DNA of 64,000 nucleotides from Saururus chinensis (taxonomy: Eukaryota > Streptophyta > Magnoliopsida > Piperales > Saururaceae), in contig CP141141.1 in assembly GCA_035235625.1 (NCBI GenBank), forward strand, positions 14,009,968-14,073,967. Reading direction: 5' to 3'. The translations under genes were made by a program, and so were the position numbers. The first letter of the stretch is position 1, and every line of letters begins with the position of its first letter. Below the pieces are notes generated by a model. It made no database searches and was not told the DNA's origin. It saw nothing but the letters and a program-made list of their open reading frames with translations. This document shows, in pieces, positions 1 to 11,335 of the stretch.

Positions 1-375
1 CATCCACAATCAAGTAATATGGCTCAAAAGATACTAGAACATATTGATAGGACTTTCCCATCTCCCAAAGAGAAGTCTGCTGAGCTAAATTTGGTCTGTC
101 AATGGAGGATGCCTACCTTTGGATTAACTACTCCAATAGTCAATGGCCAAAGTCAAGAAGAAGTGGTATTTTGTGAGAATGCTGGAAACAAGCATGCTTC
201 TGCTTTAAGAGTCGAAAATCTTTCAAGTCCTGCAATGGGTGCCAATATGAGTAATTCTTGGCTTTCCACCAAAATTAAAGACGGTGTTAAAAATGTCCAA
301 TTAAGAGCAAGGATCTTGAGAATCTTCACAACAAATGCAAGGATGTTGACAACTCACAGAGCAAAATAGACAAGG
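1..375 (+). pseudogene. Frameshifted 3' fragment of a NUP1/NUP136-like nucleoporin gene
   Basis: The reading frame is open from the window edge (codons begin at base 1) and gives a peptide with MAQKILEHIDRTFPSPKEKS, which resembles the lysine-rich segments of plant NUP1/NUP136 nucleoporins as I remember them. About codon 98 the sensible peptide moves to another frame: from 312 the text reads DLENLHNKCKDVDNSQSKIDK, as if one base of an AAG codon near 310 were lost. The original frame stops at 367-369. An AAG|GTATGT donor-like site lies at 372-378. The likely reading is a decayed or captured gene piece whose 5' part lies outside the window. The nucleoporin assignment is from memory of motifs and is tentative; the frameshift is visible in the sequence. 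Confidence 0.4.
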
Positions 376-943
376 TATGTACATGTAGAATCATGGGTTT
401 TGATTTGACCATGTCAGTGTTATTGGGTGCCATCTTGACCACAGAGTTCTAAGTATCTTGAATCACGATACTTAGACAAAAAATTAGCATGTTTCATGCA
501 ATTTCGTCATTCAAAATGATGAAATCATGACCCTTATACCAAAAATCAGAACGTCAAATAGTAAAAAATCAGCACACAGTAAAAAAAATCAGCACTCTCC
601 ACATCATACAGTCAAAAGTCAACACTCTGCAGGTTAAACAAAACATCACTTACATATAAAGCAAAATAGCAGGTCACTTACATATAAAAAAGCATGCTGC
701 TACAGCATAGGTGCAAATGATTATGACAAAAACCATAAAAACACGTACAAAAATGACCATGCGACAAGATCACCATACTTAGATGGTTTCTAAAGGTTTA
801 AAACAGCTTGACATAAAACAACATACTTGCATAACGTAATTGAAAAATAAAAGTCAATTAATTATAATAAATATATACCATGTAATTGATCATTTAATTT
901 TTTACCCCCGACTCTGAGTCTGACTCTCCTTCCCTCCCCGCCC
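376..943. other. AT-rich non-coding stretch with a palindromic motif
   Basis: I see no gene here. At 501-525 there is an imperfect palindrome (arms ATTTCGTCATT and AATGATGAAAT around CAA). The same motif recurs at 1201-1225 and inside the hairpin at 1249-1301. Between 540 and 640 short repeats of the type AAAAATCAGCAC occur. Confidence 0.5.
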
Positions 944-1135
944 TCCTACACCTCTCCTTCAACCAGGACCATGGCTACTTCGCCGCTGGCACCGATCGCA
1001 GCTTCCGCATCTACAACTGCGACCCCTTCTGCTAGATCTTCTTCTGGGATTTCGACCACAGCTCCTGCGCCCCTAGAGGGGGCATCAGTGTCGTTGACCT
1101 CACTCTCGTCGGCCAAACGACACCAGCAAGATCAT
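944..1135 (+). pseudogene. GC-rich fragment of an ATG18/WIPI-family WD-repeat gene
   Basis: In the frame containing 947-949 (CTC TCC TTC AAC CAG GAC) the translation reads [20 protein letters not shown] followed by YNCDPF. This is the first blade of the phosphoinositide-binding PROPPIN beta-propeller family (ATG18 in plants, WIPI3/4 in animals; autophagy membrane recruitment). A TAG follows at 1033-1035, after which only a rough match (WDFD, then GGISVVDLTLVG) remains before it dissolves by about 1130. The ATG at 971 belongs to another frame and is a shadow. The piece is a GC-rich island in AT-rich DNA, lies between palindromic repeats, and has no downstream exons, so a captured or retroposed remnant is more likely than a live gene. 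The family assignment rests on motif recognition only. Confidence 0.6.
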
Positions 1136-1248
1136 GCAATTGTCTATCCATGTACATCTCCTGCACTTTTTTTAAAAAAAATTATAACCAACTTAACATG
1201 ATTTCGCCCTTCTAAATGATGAAATCACTTAATTTTTTTTACAAAATT

Positions 1249-1301
1249 GTTGTTTAGAACTACAAAATCAACTTAAACTTGATTTTGTCGTTCTAAACAA
1301 C
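1249..1301. repeat. Strong hairpin, 23-bp arms
   Basis: The left arm 1249-1271 and right arm 1279-1301 are reverse complements at 22 of 23 positions, around a 7-base loop. The right arm itself contains the GATTTTGTCGTTCTAAACAA-type motif also seen at 501-525 and 1201-1225. Such a hairpin could be a terminal part of a small transposon or a folded transcript; nothing decides between these. Confidence 0.7.
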
Positions 1302-1326
1302 GAAATCAATTAAAATTTAAAAAAAA

Positions 1327-1400
1327 GCCACGCAGGCGCCAGCTGCTTTGCTGACGCATGTGTGGCGAAAACCAACACCACCTTGGGAAATATTTCCCAA
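1327..1400. repeat. GC-rich hairpin followed by a perfect 18-bp palindrome
   Basis: GCCACGCAGGCGCCAGC near 1327-1343 pairs imperfectly with GCTGACGCATGTGTGGC a few bases on (13 of 17 positions). It is followed at 1383-1400 by TTGGGAAATATTTCCCAA, a perfect 18-bp palindrome with partly pairing CCAC/GTGG flanks. No coding sequence is present. Confidence 0.6.
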
Positions 1401-2439
1401 AGTGGTTTAAATTGGTAATTATTTTTTTAAAAATTATTATTTAAATAATTTTCCCTAGTTTTTACTAAGGTCTAAACAAAATTGTCTTATTTTGGTTTAA
1501 AGTGATTTTGCAAGATTCAAGATTAAAAGAGACAAGACTACATTGGTGGTTTTTTTCAAAAAATAATAAAAAATTAACGTGTCAAACAAGAGAGCATAAA
1601 ATTGACAATCATATATCAATGGGGTTGATTGATCTAAGGCAAGACATGAATGAACAAAATATGTGAATGCACTTAGATTATGGGAAATTTGAATAAAAAT
1701 CGAAAAAAAGCTCAACATTGTTTATTTTCATTGTTTGATTTTTAAATTTGGTTATGGGTGTCAAAAAAATTTATTTTTTTGAAAATTGCCTTGAAATATT
1801 GTTAGGAATTCATTGGAATTTTTTTCAAACTTTTGTAATTTTTATTATTTCTAAAAATAAAAAAATAATATTTATTTCAAGATCGATTGATCGATCACTA
1901 GTAGGGTTTTTCATGCCAAAGCACTGTTTTAAATTTGAACACACTCTATTTCAAGTCTATTTCAGTCCAAACTATACCAAAGAGTTTTTAGAGGCGAATA
2001 GAGGTGATTTGAGGGAAGTTTTGTGTACTTCAAGACCGGATTTCCACATTGATTTCACGTTTTTCTCAGTGGCCAAGTGAGTTCCGAAACCAATTTTTTT
2101 ATTTTTAGTAGAATTTTAATTGATTTCAACGTGTTTTGAACCAGTAGGATTGTTTGAAATAGTTAGATTTACCTTTGTCGTAATTAAATTTTATGAGATT
2201 TGATATGTTAAAGTTTGCAATTTCGTGAAAAATCAAGTGTGTTCTCAACTTTTTGTCACAAATTGGGAACTTTTCAAAATCGGATGTTTTCGGTCCAATT
2301 TGGAGTAGATTTTTGATCAAATTTGGAGTAGAACTAACACAAAAAATTATCAGGTTTATTTAAATTTCAATTTTTTTAATTTTAGCGCACATTTTAAGTT
2401 TTTTTCAAATTCTAAGATGTTTACTACTATCATTTATTT
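1401..2439. other. AT-rich stretch, no recognised gene
   Basis: Only short, low-complexity open frames are present. The last part, from about 2380, aligns loosely with 47.99-48.1 kb and is the upstream flank of a repeated element. Confidence 0.5.
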
Positions 2440-3440
2440 GTTCTTAATTTATGCTTAGCCTTAGGTTTTTATTTTCAATTTATTCAGATGGGGAGAGCAA
2501 AGAAACATAAGACGATTGAGTCAGGGTCAGGGGACCCAGGGGCATCTAGCAGTGGTTTAGATAGAATGTGACCCATATGGTGTGAACGTAGCTTAGTACA
2601 CGTTCCTCTAGAGACTTCTATAGGTTGGATTGAGGCTCATCCGTACTGGATGGAGAATTTTAGCACAATCTCTACATCTGGTCAGTCAGTTTACCCTAGA
2701 CTAATTCGATAGTGGTATGTATCACTCCACTTGGAGGATGATGGTGCTTTGGTAGGAGTAGTCGGAGGAGTTTAGGTGAGAGTGTCACCTGATATCATCG
2801 TCGAGGTTATAGGATGTGAGAGGAGACCACTCACATATCTTCAGTTCGATGGTAATATATTTATGCCAAACAATGAGATTATTAGGAGTTTAGGTGGTCT
2901 GCCGAGAGGTCCAGAGCTAGAGGTATCATCACTAGCTCACTCCATGACACGAGAGTTTTGCTTGCTATATGTCATCACTCAATATGACATATACATTGCT
3001 AGGAAGGAGAGAGTGGATGGGATGATGACATGAATTCTACATCTACTAATACAGCCTGAGATAGAGTTGGATTTGCTCTCCATTATTGTTGGTAGGATGA
3101 TGACATTCCTTCATGGCCACACACATGAGATATTACCTTACCCGTACATCTTGTGTTGGATCTTCATGGTGGTACATGTTAGGATTCCTAGAGCGAAGTC
3201 TACTATGATTGGTATGAGACAGAATGATATTGTAGTGGTTTGTAGAATAGACAAGCAGTGGTTCCTAGAGCCACAGGTAGCAGCAAATACACCAACACTA
3301 ATGGATGATCTCGATAGACCGATTACTATTGTTAAGTTTTGAGCTTTTCAGGATGTTATGCTGCAGAGGCTTATAGACGTTAGTTGCTTGCTCAAAGCTC
3401 GACTTCCACATGCAAATAGTGAGGAGGGAAAAGTGATGAT
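2440..3440 (+). pseudogene. Decayed 'putative plant transposon protein' (Sirevirus-like extra ORF), copy 1
   Basis: Starting at ATGGGGAGAGCAAAG (2488), one frame can be followed for about 900 bases through several stop codons (about 2569, 2710, 2773, 3031 and 3340). It gives long sensible stretches such as SSLAHSMTREFCLLYVITQY and, later, HTHEILPYPYILCWIFMVVH. This layout is like the plant-transposon-protein domain often carried upstream of the polypurine tract of Ty1/copia Sirevirus-type elements; the family name is my judgement from pattern. A second copy, equally broken, lies at about 48.05-49.01 kb and aligns codon by codon in several places (for example the segment encoding IGCERR). No functional protein can be made from this copy. 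Confidence 0.6.
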
Positions 3441-3688
3441 GATGATAATTATTTATTTTTCTTTTTTTGTATATCACTTTTCATGTATTCTTTATTTAAA
3501 TTTGTTTTAGTTCAGTTATGTTTCATTTTGACTATGAGATGTATTTTGAAACTGATGTTCTGTTGGGCATGGTGATGTGATAATTTTTATATATTTTTTC
3601 ATGTCTTTTTTGGTGATAATGATAACTTGATTATGCTTGAATGCATATTTTTGTAAATTATTGCTTTAACATTTTTTCTATTTATGTC

Positions 3689-3702
3689 AAAAAGGGGAGA
3701 AG
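3689..3702 (+). other. Polypurine tract
   Basis: AAAAAGGGGAGAAG, preceded by TATGTC, matches the usual 3' end of the internal region of Sirevirus-type LTR retrotransposons, directly upstream of the 3' LTR. Confidence 0.6.
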
Positions 3703-5234
3703 TGATTAATAAAAAATCAAAGTGCTTATCTTTATTTGATTGGATAGTATTATGCAAATCAATTTGATTTTAAGTGTACATGATAAGTACATGGTTATAC
3801 AAGGTTTTTCAAGATCAATTCCAAATGAATCTATGTCAAGTTTTTGAGTGTCAAGTTATTTTGTTTTATTTGAAAGTCAATGCACTATGTTAAGAGATGT
3901 AATTCTTTTTTGATTTTCAAATGTGTAAGTATTTTGACAAGAAATAGCCAAATGGGAAAATTGTAAGAACATATGAGTCATATGTAAAGTTTATTAGCTA
4001 ATTTCTTTGTCAAACTTATGTTGAAAAACCTTAGGTATGTACTTAGTCTTAAAATCTAACAAGAGGTTGTTGTGAACGAGTCAAATTTGGAATTAAACGA
4101 CTTGAAATATAGAAGCAAACATGTTCTTATTACTCGAGATAGAAGACTGAAGAATGTTGAAGTTTTTTAAACTTTATTTAGATCACATTTGCATACCAAA
4201 ATTACTTGAAGAAGTTTAAAAAGTGATTTCAAGGGTTTAAAGAGGTTTTAGGTTTAAAAGGGCAAAACTATAATTTGATAGATAGAATAATCGATCGTTG
4301 GAACTAATTGGATGAAACGATCAATTGACACTTGATTTCCCCTATGAAAATGAAGTTGAGAGTTATCGATCGATTGCTTAATGAATCGTTTAACCGCTTG
4401 AAGTATCATGTGTTAAGCAAATAGTGAACGATTGGTCACTCTTTGAAATAATCAATCACTTGCATGACTAGTTACCCTAAATAAGTAATTCCGAATTCGA
4501 TTTCTTTCCTTGTTGAAGTTAAAGAACTAAATCGATTTGGAGAGCTATATAAGGGATAAGAAATCACAAATTTTGAGATAGAAAAACCTAGAGGAGATTG
4601 GAGAAGAAGGGTTTATACCTTCTGCATATTATTTTCTAAAGGGAATTCACATAAAGCTTTGAGTTGAAGATTAATGGTAAATTAATAAAGCTATTCCACA
4701 ACTAAGAAGAGATTTCACATAGAAGTTTCAAAGAGGAATTGTATCATATTTTCAATGGGAGATTGAAGATTTGAAGGGATAAAAGTAAAAAACAACAAGA
4801 GGAGCTTGTTGAATACTAGAAGAAGGCAGAGACAAAACTAGAAGGACTAAGAAGTTCCAAGTGCTTAAGGGAGAAGACTTTAAGGCTAACAACAAGGATT
4901 TGTGGAGATCTAAATAAAAGGAGTTTGTGTTAGAGTCAAAACAAATATTAGTGGTTTGCTTGTGTCAATATAATTGTCTTGCTTGTTGTAGTGCATTGAT
5001 TTGGTTCATTCGAAACTATTGTAGTTTTTTACCCTAGTTTGGGTTTTACATGTTAAATTATTGTGTGTTCAAGTGTGGATTGAATGCTTGTGGTTTGATT
5101 AATTAATACATCATGAGTGTGCTTTGAGAGAATATTTACTTGTTTCCGCTATAAAAAAAATATGTACAAAGAAGCTAAAGCTCATAGTCTTTATCTTTGT
5201 TAGATAATCGGACTAGGGGCAATCTAGTAATCCA
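3703..5234 (+). mobile_element. Probable 3' LTR of a Sirevirus-like Ty1/copia element
   Basis: The sequence begins TGATTAAT directly after a polypurine tract and carries a good TATA box (GCTATATAAGGGATAAG, about 4543-4560), as expected for an LTR promoter. It has no coding capacity. The 3' end is uncertain; a CA end near 5234 is a guess, and I could not find a matching 5' LTR or a target duplication. Degenerate ATCGATCG-type motifs occur at 4290-4440. Confidence 0.45.
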
Positions 5235-5247
5235 CTAGGTTTAATAA

Positions 5248-5751
5248 ATGAATATTAAACTCACAATGTATGCATGTATAAAAATATTTTTGTTTAGGTA
5301 TACTGCATCTTTCTTTGAAACAACAATGCTTATTGATCAATTATTTAAAAGTTTGAAAAAGAGGATTTTTTGTTTCAAGATAAAAAGGGGTTGGCAACTT
5401 ATTTTGAGTTGCCTTTCACTCATTTACATGCCTTTTTCGCATATAGAAGATCCTCAAGGATCTACTTTCATCGTACCTACAAGTGATTTAAAGGAAATTA
5501 TATTCCATCAAACCTCCATTTCTGATCAAAATTCAAAAGAGGAATCAGAATCAGAAAAGAACGAGGCTGACTTTAAAAATTATAGTTCAGTTTCAAAAGA
5601 CATAATGGAAAACATGGGCTACAACTTTAATTCTCCAAGTAGTCTTAATGGTGGCGTGGGAAGAAAAAACCCATTAGAGTAGTCTATAATGTCTAAAGGA
5701 AGAAATTCTTCTCTACAGGGTTTGGGATTCAAACCAAAAATCAAATGAGTA
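5248..5751 (+). pseudogene. Unidentified interrupted ORF with G-patch-like glycine spacing
   Basis: An open frame runs 5248-5682 and, after a single TAG, continues in the same frame to 5746 (MSKGRNSSLQGLGFKPKIK, then TGA). The middle is acidic and serine-rich (about residues 90-115). The end has IMENMGYNFNSPSSLNGGVG and then LQGLGF, spacing that reminds me of G-patch segments in plant Ty3-type polyproteins. I cannot name the family. Its position in a retroelement-rich stretch suggests a transposon remnant. Confidence 0.3.
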
Positions 5752-6280
5752 ATTGGTTGTATTAAACATTAAACCATACAACACATTGTATACATTCTTG
5801 ATGAGCCTTACTATTTTGTTCATATAATAATTCTATAATTACTAAGATATAACTTTAGCTCAAGAGATCTGATTGGCATGTTCATTAAATGCTTTAAAAT
5901 TTTAATACATGAGTGGTAGGTTGTCTCAAACTTCCAATGCTACAACACATTCTATAGATTCTTGATGAGCTTTGATGTTTTATTTGTAATTTTGTTGAAT
6001 GAATAAGAGGACATAACATGAGCAAGAAAGGCCAGATTGGCATGTTGCTCCATGTGTGTGATTCATATTGATGAACCTCATGAATGAGTAGTTGTTCAAA
6101 AGTTCATTATATACAATGCATAGTAAACAATTTTGCAAAGCTTCAATTTTGTTTTCTAAACTATTTAAAGAGTTAAAGTACATAATTTTAGCTAGAACAG
6201 TCTATTAGTGGATTGGTTTGTGCGTTTGATTCATATTTACAAAAATAATGAATAAGTGAGAGGCTTCTTTAAACTACACA

Positions 6281-6317
<37 letters not shown>

Positions 6318-7737
6318 GCTCTTGGTTAACCAAAACCATGTTATGATTGGTTCTTGGTTAACCTAAACTATGTTGGGATAGGCTATTGGTTAGCCTAAGA
6401 AAACTAATTATGTATGAGCTGCTGGTGAGCCCTTAGAAAAACCAACTTGTAGTGGTTTTCGGCAAGCCTTAACCAATTGTAGATAGTTTGTGGGTTAACA
6501 CAAAACCAACTAGCGAAAAGTTAAGGCATATTTGAATTGGTGCTTTGATAGTGTGGATATAGGCATCATACAGTTTTTAATGTTTGAACCACATTATAAA
6601 TATTTTGTGCATTGTGTGTTTTACTTTTAATTGTTTGCATACATATTTTATATTTATTTTCCCATGTCTCTTAATTGTTTATGTATGATAGAATTAATTT
6701 GTAAACGCTTCCTTTTGTGATTAGCCTAGCCAATTAGTTGTGAACAATTTTTACTACTCTAGAACTTTGCTTTCCCTAGTGCACTATAATTTTTTATCGT
6801 GATCATGTGTTTCTCTCATTATTTTGGTAAGAGTTCTTTGCCTTGCATAATACCAAGTTGAAAATATGCACGGTACCTACATAAAAAAAAACATATAAGA
6901 CCTTATTTGATAAAGCTTGTTAAACATACAAATATGAATTCAAGAGTTAGCTATGTAAAGTTGATAATTTTAGAACGTGAATAATAAGCCCCATGTTATG
7001 TTAAAAATAGTAATCATAAAAAAATCTTAAGATAATCATATATAAGTTTTGTTTGTATGATGAACATAAACATGGGGCATTAAAACGAAATATGACGACA
7101 CAATAAGTCAGGGCATAGAAGTTTCCTAACCCGTTGCATTGTCAAATCACAGTCTGACGGCTCTCAAAGCCCTATCTCATGATGATATGTTTATATATAC
7201 ATAAAATTTTGTAGATAATATAAGGATAAATATAAAAGTTTATAAGTAATATAGTCCGGAATTAAAAAGTTTATCATCTTAGACATCTTCATTGACACTT
7301 TTTATACTAATATGGTAAGTATGATATCAGATATTATTTTGCTAAGTTACTGCTGACTAGTGAGCTGGCCATCAGATCATGGCCTATGAGGCTCCAGGGT
7401 GCTCAAGTTAAAGTGCTAAACTTACAATATGGACTAGATTTCTCCATGATATCATATGATGAATCCCATTTCTCCATGATTTCTCCATGAGTAGCTCCGG
7501 CTTACACCCTTTGGATTTTGTTCCGATGACCCACATAATTTAGGAGTGATTGAAGTTAGCCCCTCCAACGATCTCAATTGGGACTGTTCACTATGAGCCA
7601 GTAGCTCATGAAAATTGTTTTTCCTTGTTACAAACACATTGTTCCCGTTGGGAAGTATTTTTTATGCTCCTTACTGATAGTGAGCCAAGCATAAGGAATG
7701 CATGTAAGACGCTTATTTTTAAGACGATGGTGCACAT
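5752..7737. other. AT-rich intergenic stretch
   Basis: No gene is recognised. An (AT)n microsatellite occupies 6283-6312. From 6315 to 6500 a degenerate phrase TTGGTTAACC(T/A)AAAC recurs four or five times. Short open frames at 7452-7824 show no family features. Confidence 0.5.
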
Positions 7738-10141
7738 TATCATGAAGGTGCCCGGAAAATGGCTATCATGTAGTACTCGCAAGGCAAAATAGCAAAGTAA
7801 GTAAGCATTTCTTGTTAAGATCATGACCTAGTGTTATTTGACCAAACGTCTAGCCTGCAAAGCCAAGTAACAAACCTATCCCAAGGCAGACATGTGAATG
7901 TGCTAGGACATTTCCCAAGTGAGCTAGCTGAAGGGGGACACCTCCTTGCGATGCACAGATCCAACTTAAGCAACTCGGTCATCTCAACATTTTATCTCAG
8001 CCAAGTGCATGCAAGGGTCTTTGTTTTCAACACGGCCATAAGGCTAGACAACTGCCACATAGGTCAGAGAGCCCCATCTCCCCGCGGACGGGACTCCTGA
8101 CATAATAGCTACCAACACAACAAGTCTTCATTGTCATTCGAGACGTAAGGCTATGCATCATACCAACAACTTATCATTTCAACTCACCATGTCCCCCCTA
8201 TACAGCATAAAAGATTTTTCCATTCTGCTGAAGTAGTAGCCAAAGTGGCTATGTAAGGACCCTCACCTTTAAACCGGTTTTGGTTTTCTTTAATTATGGA
8301 TTATCATGAGATTTACGCGTTTTCTGATCTTATTCGGTGATTTCGTAGATAAATAGTGTTTGTGATGGTTTTAACCAAAATTAACTTCAATATTAGTGGT
8401 TTTAAGTGATTTTAAACCAAATGTGAATTTTTGAGATTTTTCAGAATTTTTACTATTTTCCCAAAAATTAGGGTTTTGGCGGGACCCCTGTGGGCCCCAT
8501 CGTCAAAAAATTTATTTTTGTGTCAAATGAACCTAGACATATACTTAAGGTCCCACAAAAATTTTCAGAATTTTATTAGGCATAAATTGTGCTTAAATTT
8601 GCAAAATACCCACTTTTAGCCTACTTTTCATATTTACACCCAAAAACTTACCTATGCCTACCCCAACCCTTACTATAAAAGGGCAAACCAGAGCCATTTC
8701 CATTTTTGGGAATAGGCTAAGGAAGGAGGGCTGGCCTAATCCCCACTTAGGCCCGAATTAGAAGCCGATTAAGGTAAGCTTGCTCTAATTAAGCACTAAT
8801 CCATGACTTTTCTCTTAATTTCTTCAAAATCTACCATTTTCCCCTTGATTCAATTCGTTTTTGACCATCAAAAACTACTGATTTGAGTTTTACTACGAAC
8901 CCTAACGTTCAAAATTCAATTTTTACTATCAACAAGCCCTAGATCTAAGATTTAATTAGGGATTCCTTGGGTAAATCGATTTCTATTAGAGTTTAATTTA
9001 AACTCATTGTGTTTTCAAGGATTTCAAGAAGGGTGACTCTTCGATCCGAGCTTAATCAAGTGCTGAGGTAATGGGTCTTCAAAATCTCTGTTTGTCCATG
9101 GTAAAACTCTCCATTTTTGGCTTATTTCGAAATGGTTTGCTTAATTTAGTGTGTTAATGGTAAGATTAGAAAATAGAATTATTTAATCCCGATTTCTTAG
9201 GGTTTTGTATTATTATGGTTTGGTTTGATATTCTGGAAGTCAAGGAGGACTTTTGATGATGATTAGGGTGTTAGATGTGGATTTGAAGTGTTATCTATAG
9301 TGTTTCAGTTTGAATTTGCGAAAGGAAGAAGATGACTATTCTGCCGTGTTGGCGATCGATCGGCCTTGCAGGGCGATCGATCGGCTGAACTGTAAATTTC
9401 AAATTTTTGCGTGTAACCGATAGAATGGCCTGAAGGGCGATCGATCGGCTACACAGAAAATTGTATGTTGTGTGTATGATGTCTATTTTGATGATTCCAC
9501 TTTAGCTTGCCAATGTGTAACGCCCGAGATTTTTCATCCTTTTTTCTTAAAACTCAGAAATTTTTTTTCCATAAATCGGAGTCAAAATGATAAAATCAAA
9601 ACCTGTATAAACATTTTATAATTTAAAACATCATACAATTAAACATCGTACGACCAAAGCAAATATCCTCAGGCGCTACTCGAAAACAACCGTACGAATA
9701 AATTTGCTATGATCATAGACTTTAAATACAAATCCCTCTCCCAGGCACCCCTGAGTATAAGTCCCATAATAGTCCACTAACTGATCCAAATGAAAGTTCA
9801 GAATAAACATCTTAAAGTCTCATCTCACTCAATACAGGAGATCGTGGCACAAATAAACTCGCAGAGAGTCAAGCAGATACCTGAGTCAACGGGAATCAAT
9901 CCACCGCTGAAACGAGCGTCCATCTCCGGGAGCTCTCCGCACAACCTGCAAAACCTCCCGTGCAACGGGGCTAAAAAATAGTAGGGTGAGTATTTTCATA
10001 CTCAGTAGGAAAATACCCAGTAGGGGAAATCCCAAATGGTGAACTCCATAAGTTCATAATCACATGCGTCATGCAACTCAAACATGAAGCAGTCAACATA
10101 ATATAATCATATCATGCATATACACATACGATCATAACAAA

Positions 10142-10620
10142 GGCACCATCGTGCCACAAACATACTGAAGGCACCATCGTGCCAAAATCATACCAAGGCA
10201 CCATCGTGCCAAAACATACCAACCAATCAACTTACACCAACACCCTTATCCAGGGTCATACAAACTTACTCGTACCACCGTACGCATACTCATACAACAT
10301 ATGCATACTTGTACGACCTTACTCGTACAATCGTATGCTCACTCATACAACTTACACATACATGTACGACCTTACTCGTACAATCAGACTCGTACGACCT
10401 TACTCGTACAGTCTGCACAAAATCATACTTACTGTCTTACTCATAAACATATTCTCACAATTGTATCCATACTCTTACAGTCGTGCTCCTCCACATACTC
10501 TTACAGTCGTGCTCGTACACATACACTTACAGTCGTGCTCATACTCATACGCTTATAGTCCTGCTCATACACATACAGTCGTACTCACACTCATACAGTC
10601 GTACTCATAATTGTACACAT
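10142..10620 (+). repeat. Palindromic 14-mers and a degenerate (CATACTCGTACAATCGTA)n array
   Basis: GGCACCATCGTGCC occurs at 10142, 10170 and 10197. It is followed by about 360 bases of a short-period array built on CGTAC(A/G)A and CATACTC. The inverted relative near 37.9-38.1 kb has the same array (GTACGATTGTAAGAGTATG). Confidence 0.8.
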
Positions 10621-10854
10621 ATCAACGACCACTGAAGCTCATTACAACTAATAAGCTCCAGCGTTGAAATGGAAAAGAATGCCACTGGGGCAACACCTTA
10701 ACCTCCGGGGAGTGACTAGACGCCATGGACTTTTCTGAAGGTAAGGCACACCAATGCTCATGGGGCACTGGATCAAACAGGTAAGAGTAGATCCATGATA
10801 CTACTTACCTGAGCGCGCAAACATAAACACCCACACATAAGGGGTCATACAGTT

Positions 10855-10994
10855 GCCCACCATAATGGGTCTTATAGTGCCAGAGAATCGCCCACCATAA
10901 TGGGTCTTATAGTGCCAGAAAATCGCCCACCATAATGGGTCTTATAGTGCCAGAGAATTGCCCACCATAATGGGTCTTATAGTGCCAATGCCAC
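10855..10994 (+). repeat. 35-bp tandem repeat, 4 copies
   Basis: Units begin at 10855, 10890, 10925 and 10960 with GCCCACCATAATGGGTCTTA and are nearly identical. Each holds a CCCA..TGGG inverted pair. Confidence 0.9.
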
Positions 10995-11090
10995 TCTTGG
11001 GTAGAAAACATACAGTGCCACTCTTGGGCGGAAACATACAGTGCCACTCTTGGGCAGAAACATACAGTGCCACTCTTGGGCAGAATCATA
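10988..11090 (+). repeat. About 26-bp tandem repeat, 4 copies
   Basis: TGCCACTCTTGGG followed by (C/T)(A/G)GAAACATACAG repeats four times with small variations, directly after the 35-bp array. Confidence 0.85.
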
Positions 11091-11094
11091 CAAC

Positions 11095-11335
11095 GCTCTC
11101 AATAGAGCATCAAACATCTGGGCTTACACAGCACACAGACCAAATCAGAAACATACGTCGCTCTCAGCAGAGCATCAGACGTCTGGGCTTCATACAGCAT
11201 GCAGACAAAGTCAGAAACGTACATCGCTCTCAACAGAGCATCAAACGTCTGGGCTTATACAGCACACAGACCAAATGTCGCTCTCAGCAGAGCATCAGAC
11301 GCCCGGTGCTCTACACAGCACACAGACAACATCCC
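11095..11335 (+). repeat. About 64-bp tandem repeat, 4 copies
   Basis: Each unit contains GCTCTCA(A/G)(C/T)AGAGCATCA and ACGTCTGGGCTT, then a CAGCACACAGACCAAA-like end. The CTCT..AGAG core is self-complementary. Confidence 0.85.

Noticed and set aside
971-1201. ORF starting ATG at 971 as a real small gene
   Set aside because: Its peptide is low-complexity Ser/Thr/Ala. The neighbouring frame gives the recognisable ATG18-like text, so this frame is a shadow.
6283-6312. AT run as an origin or promoter element
   Set aside because: A plain (AT)n microsatellite with no gene nearby explains it.
7732-7737. A target duplication for the outermost short LTR element (GCACA against ACACA at 17996)
   Set aside because: It fits only with a mismatch and an extra base; not good enough to claim.
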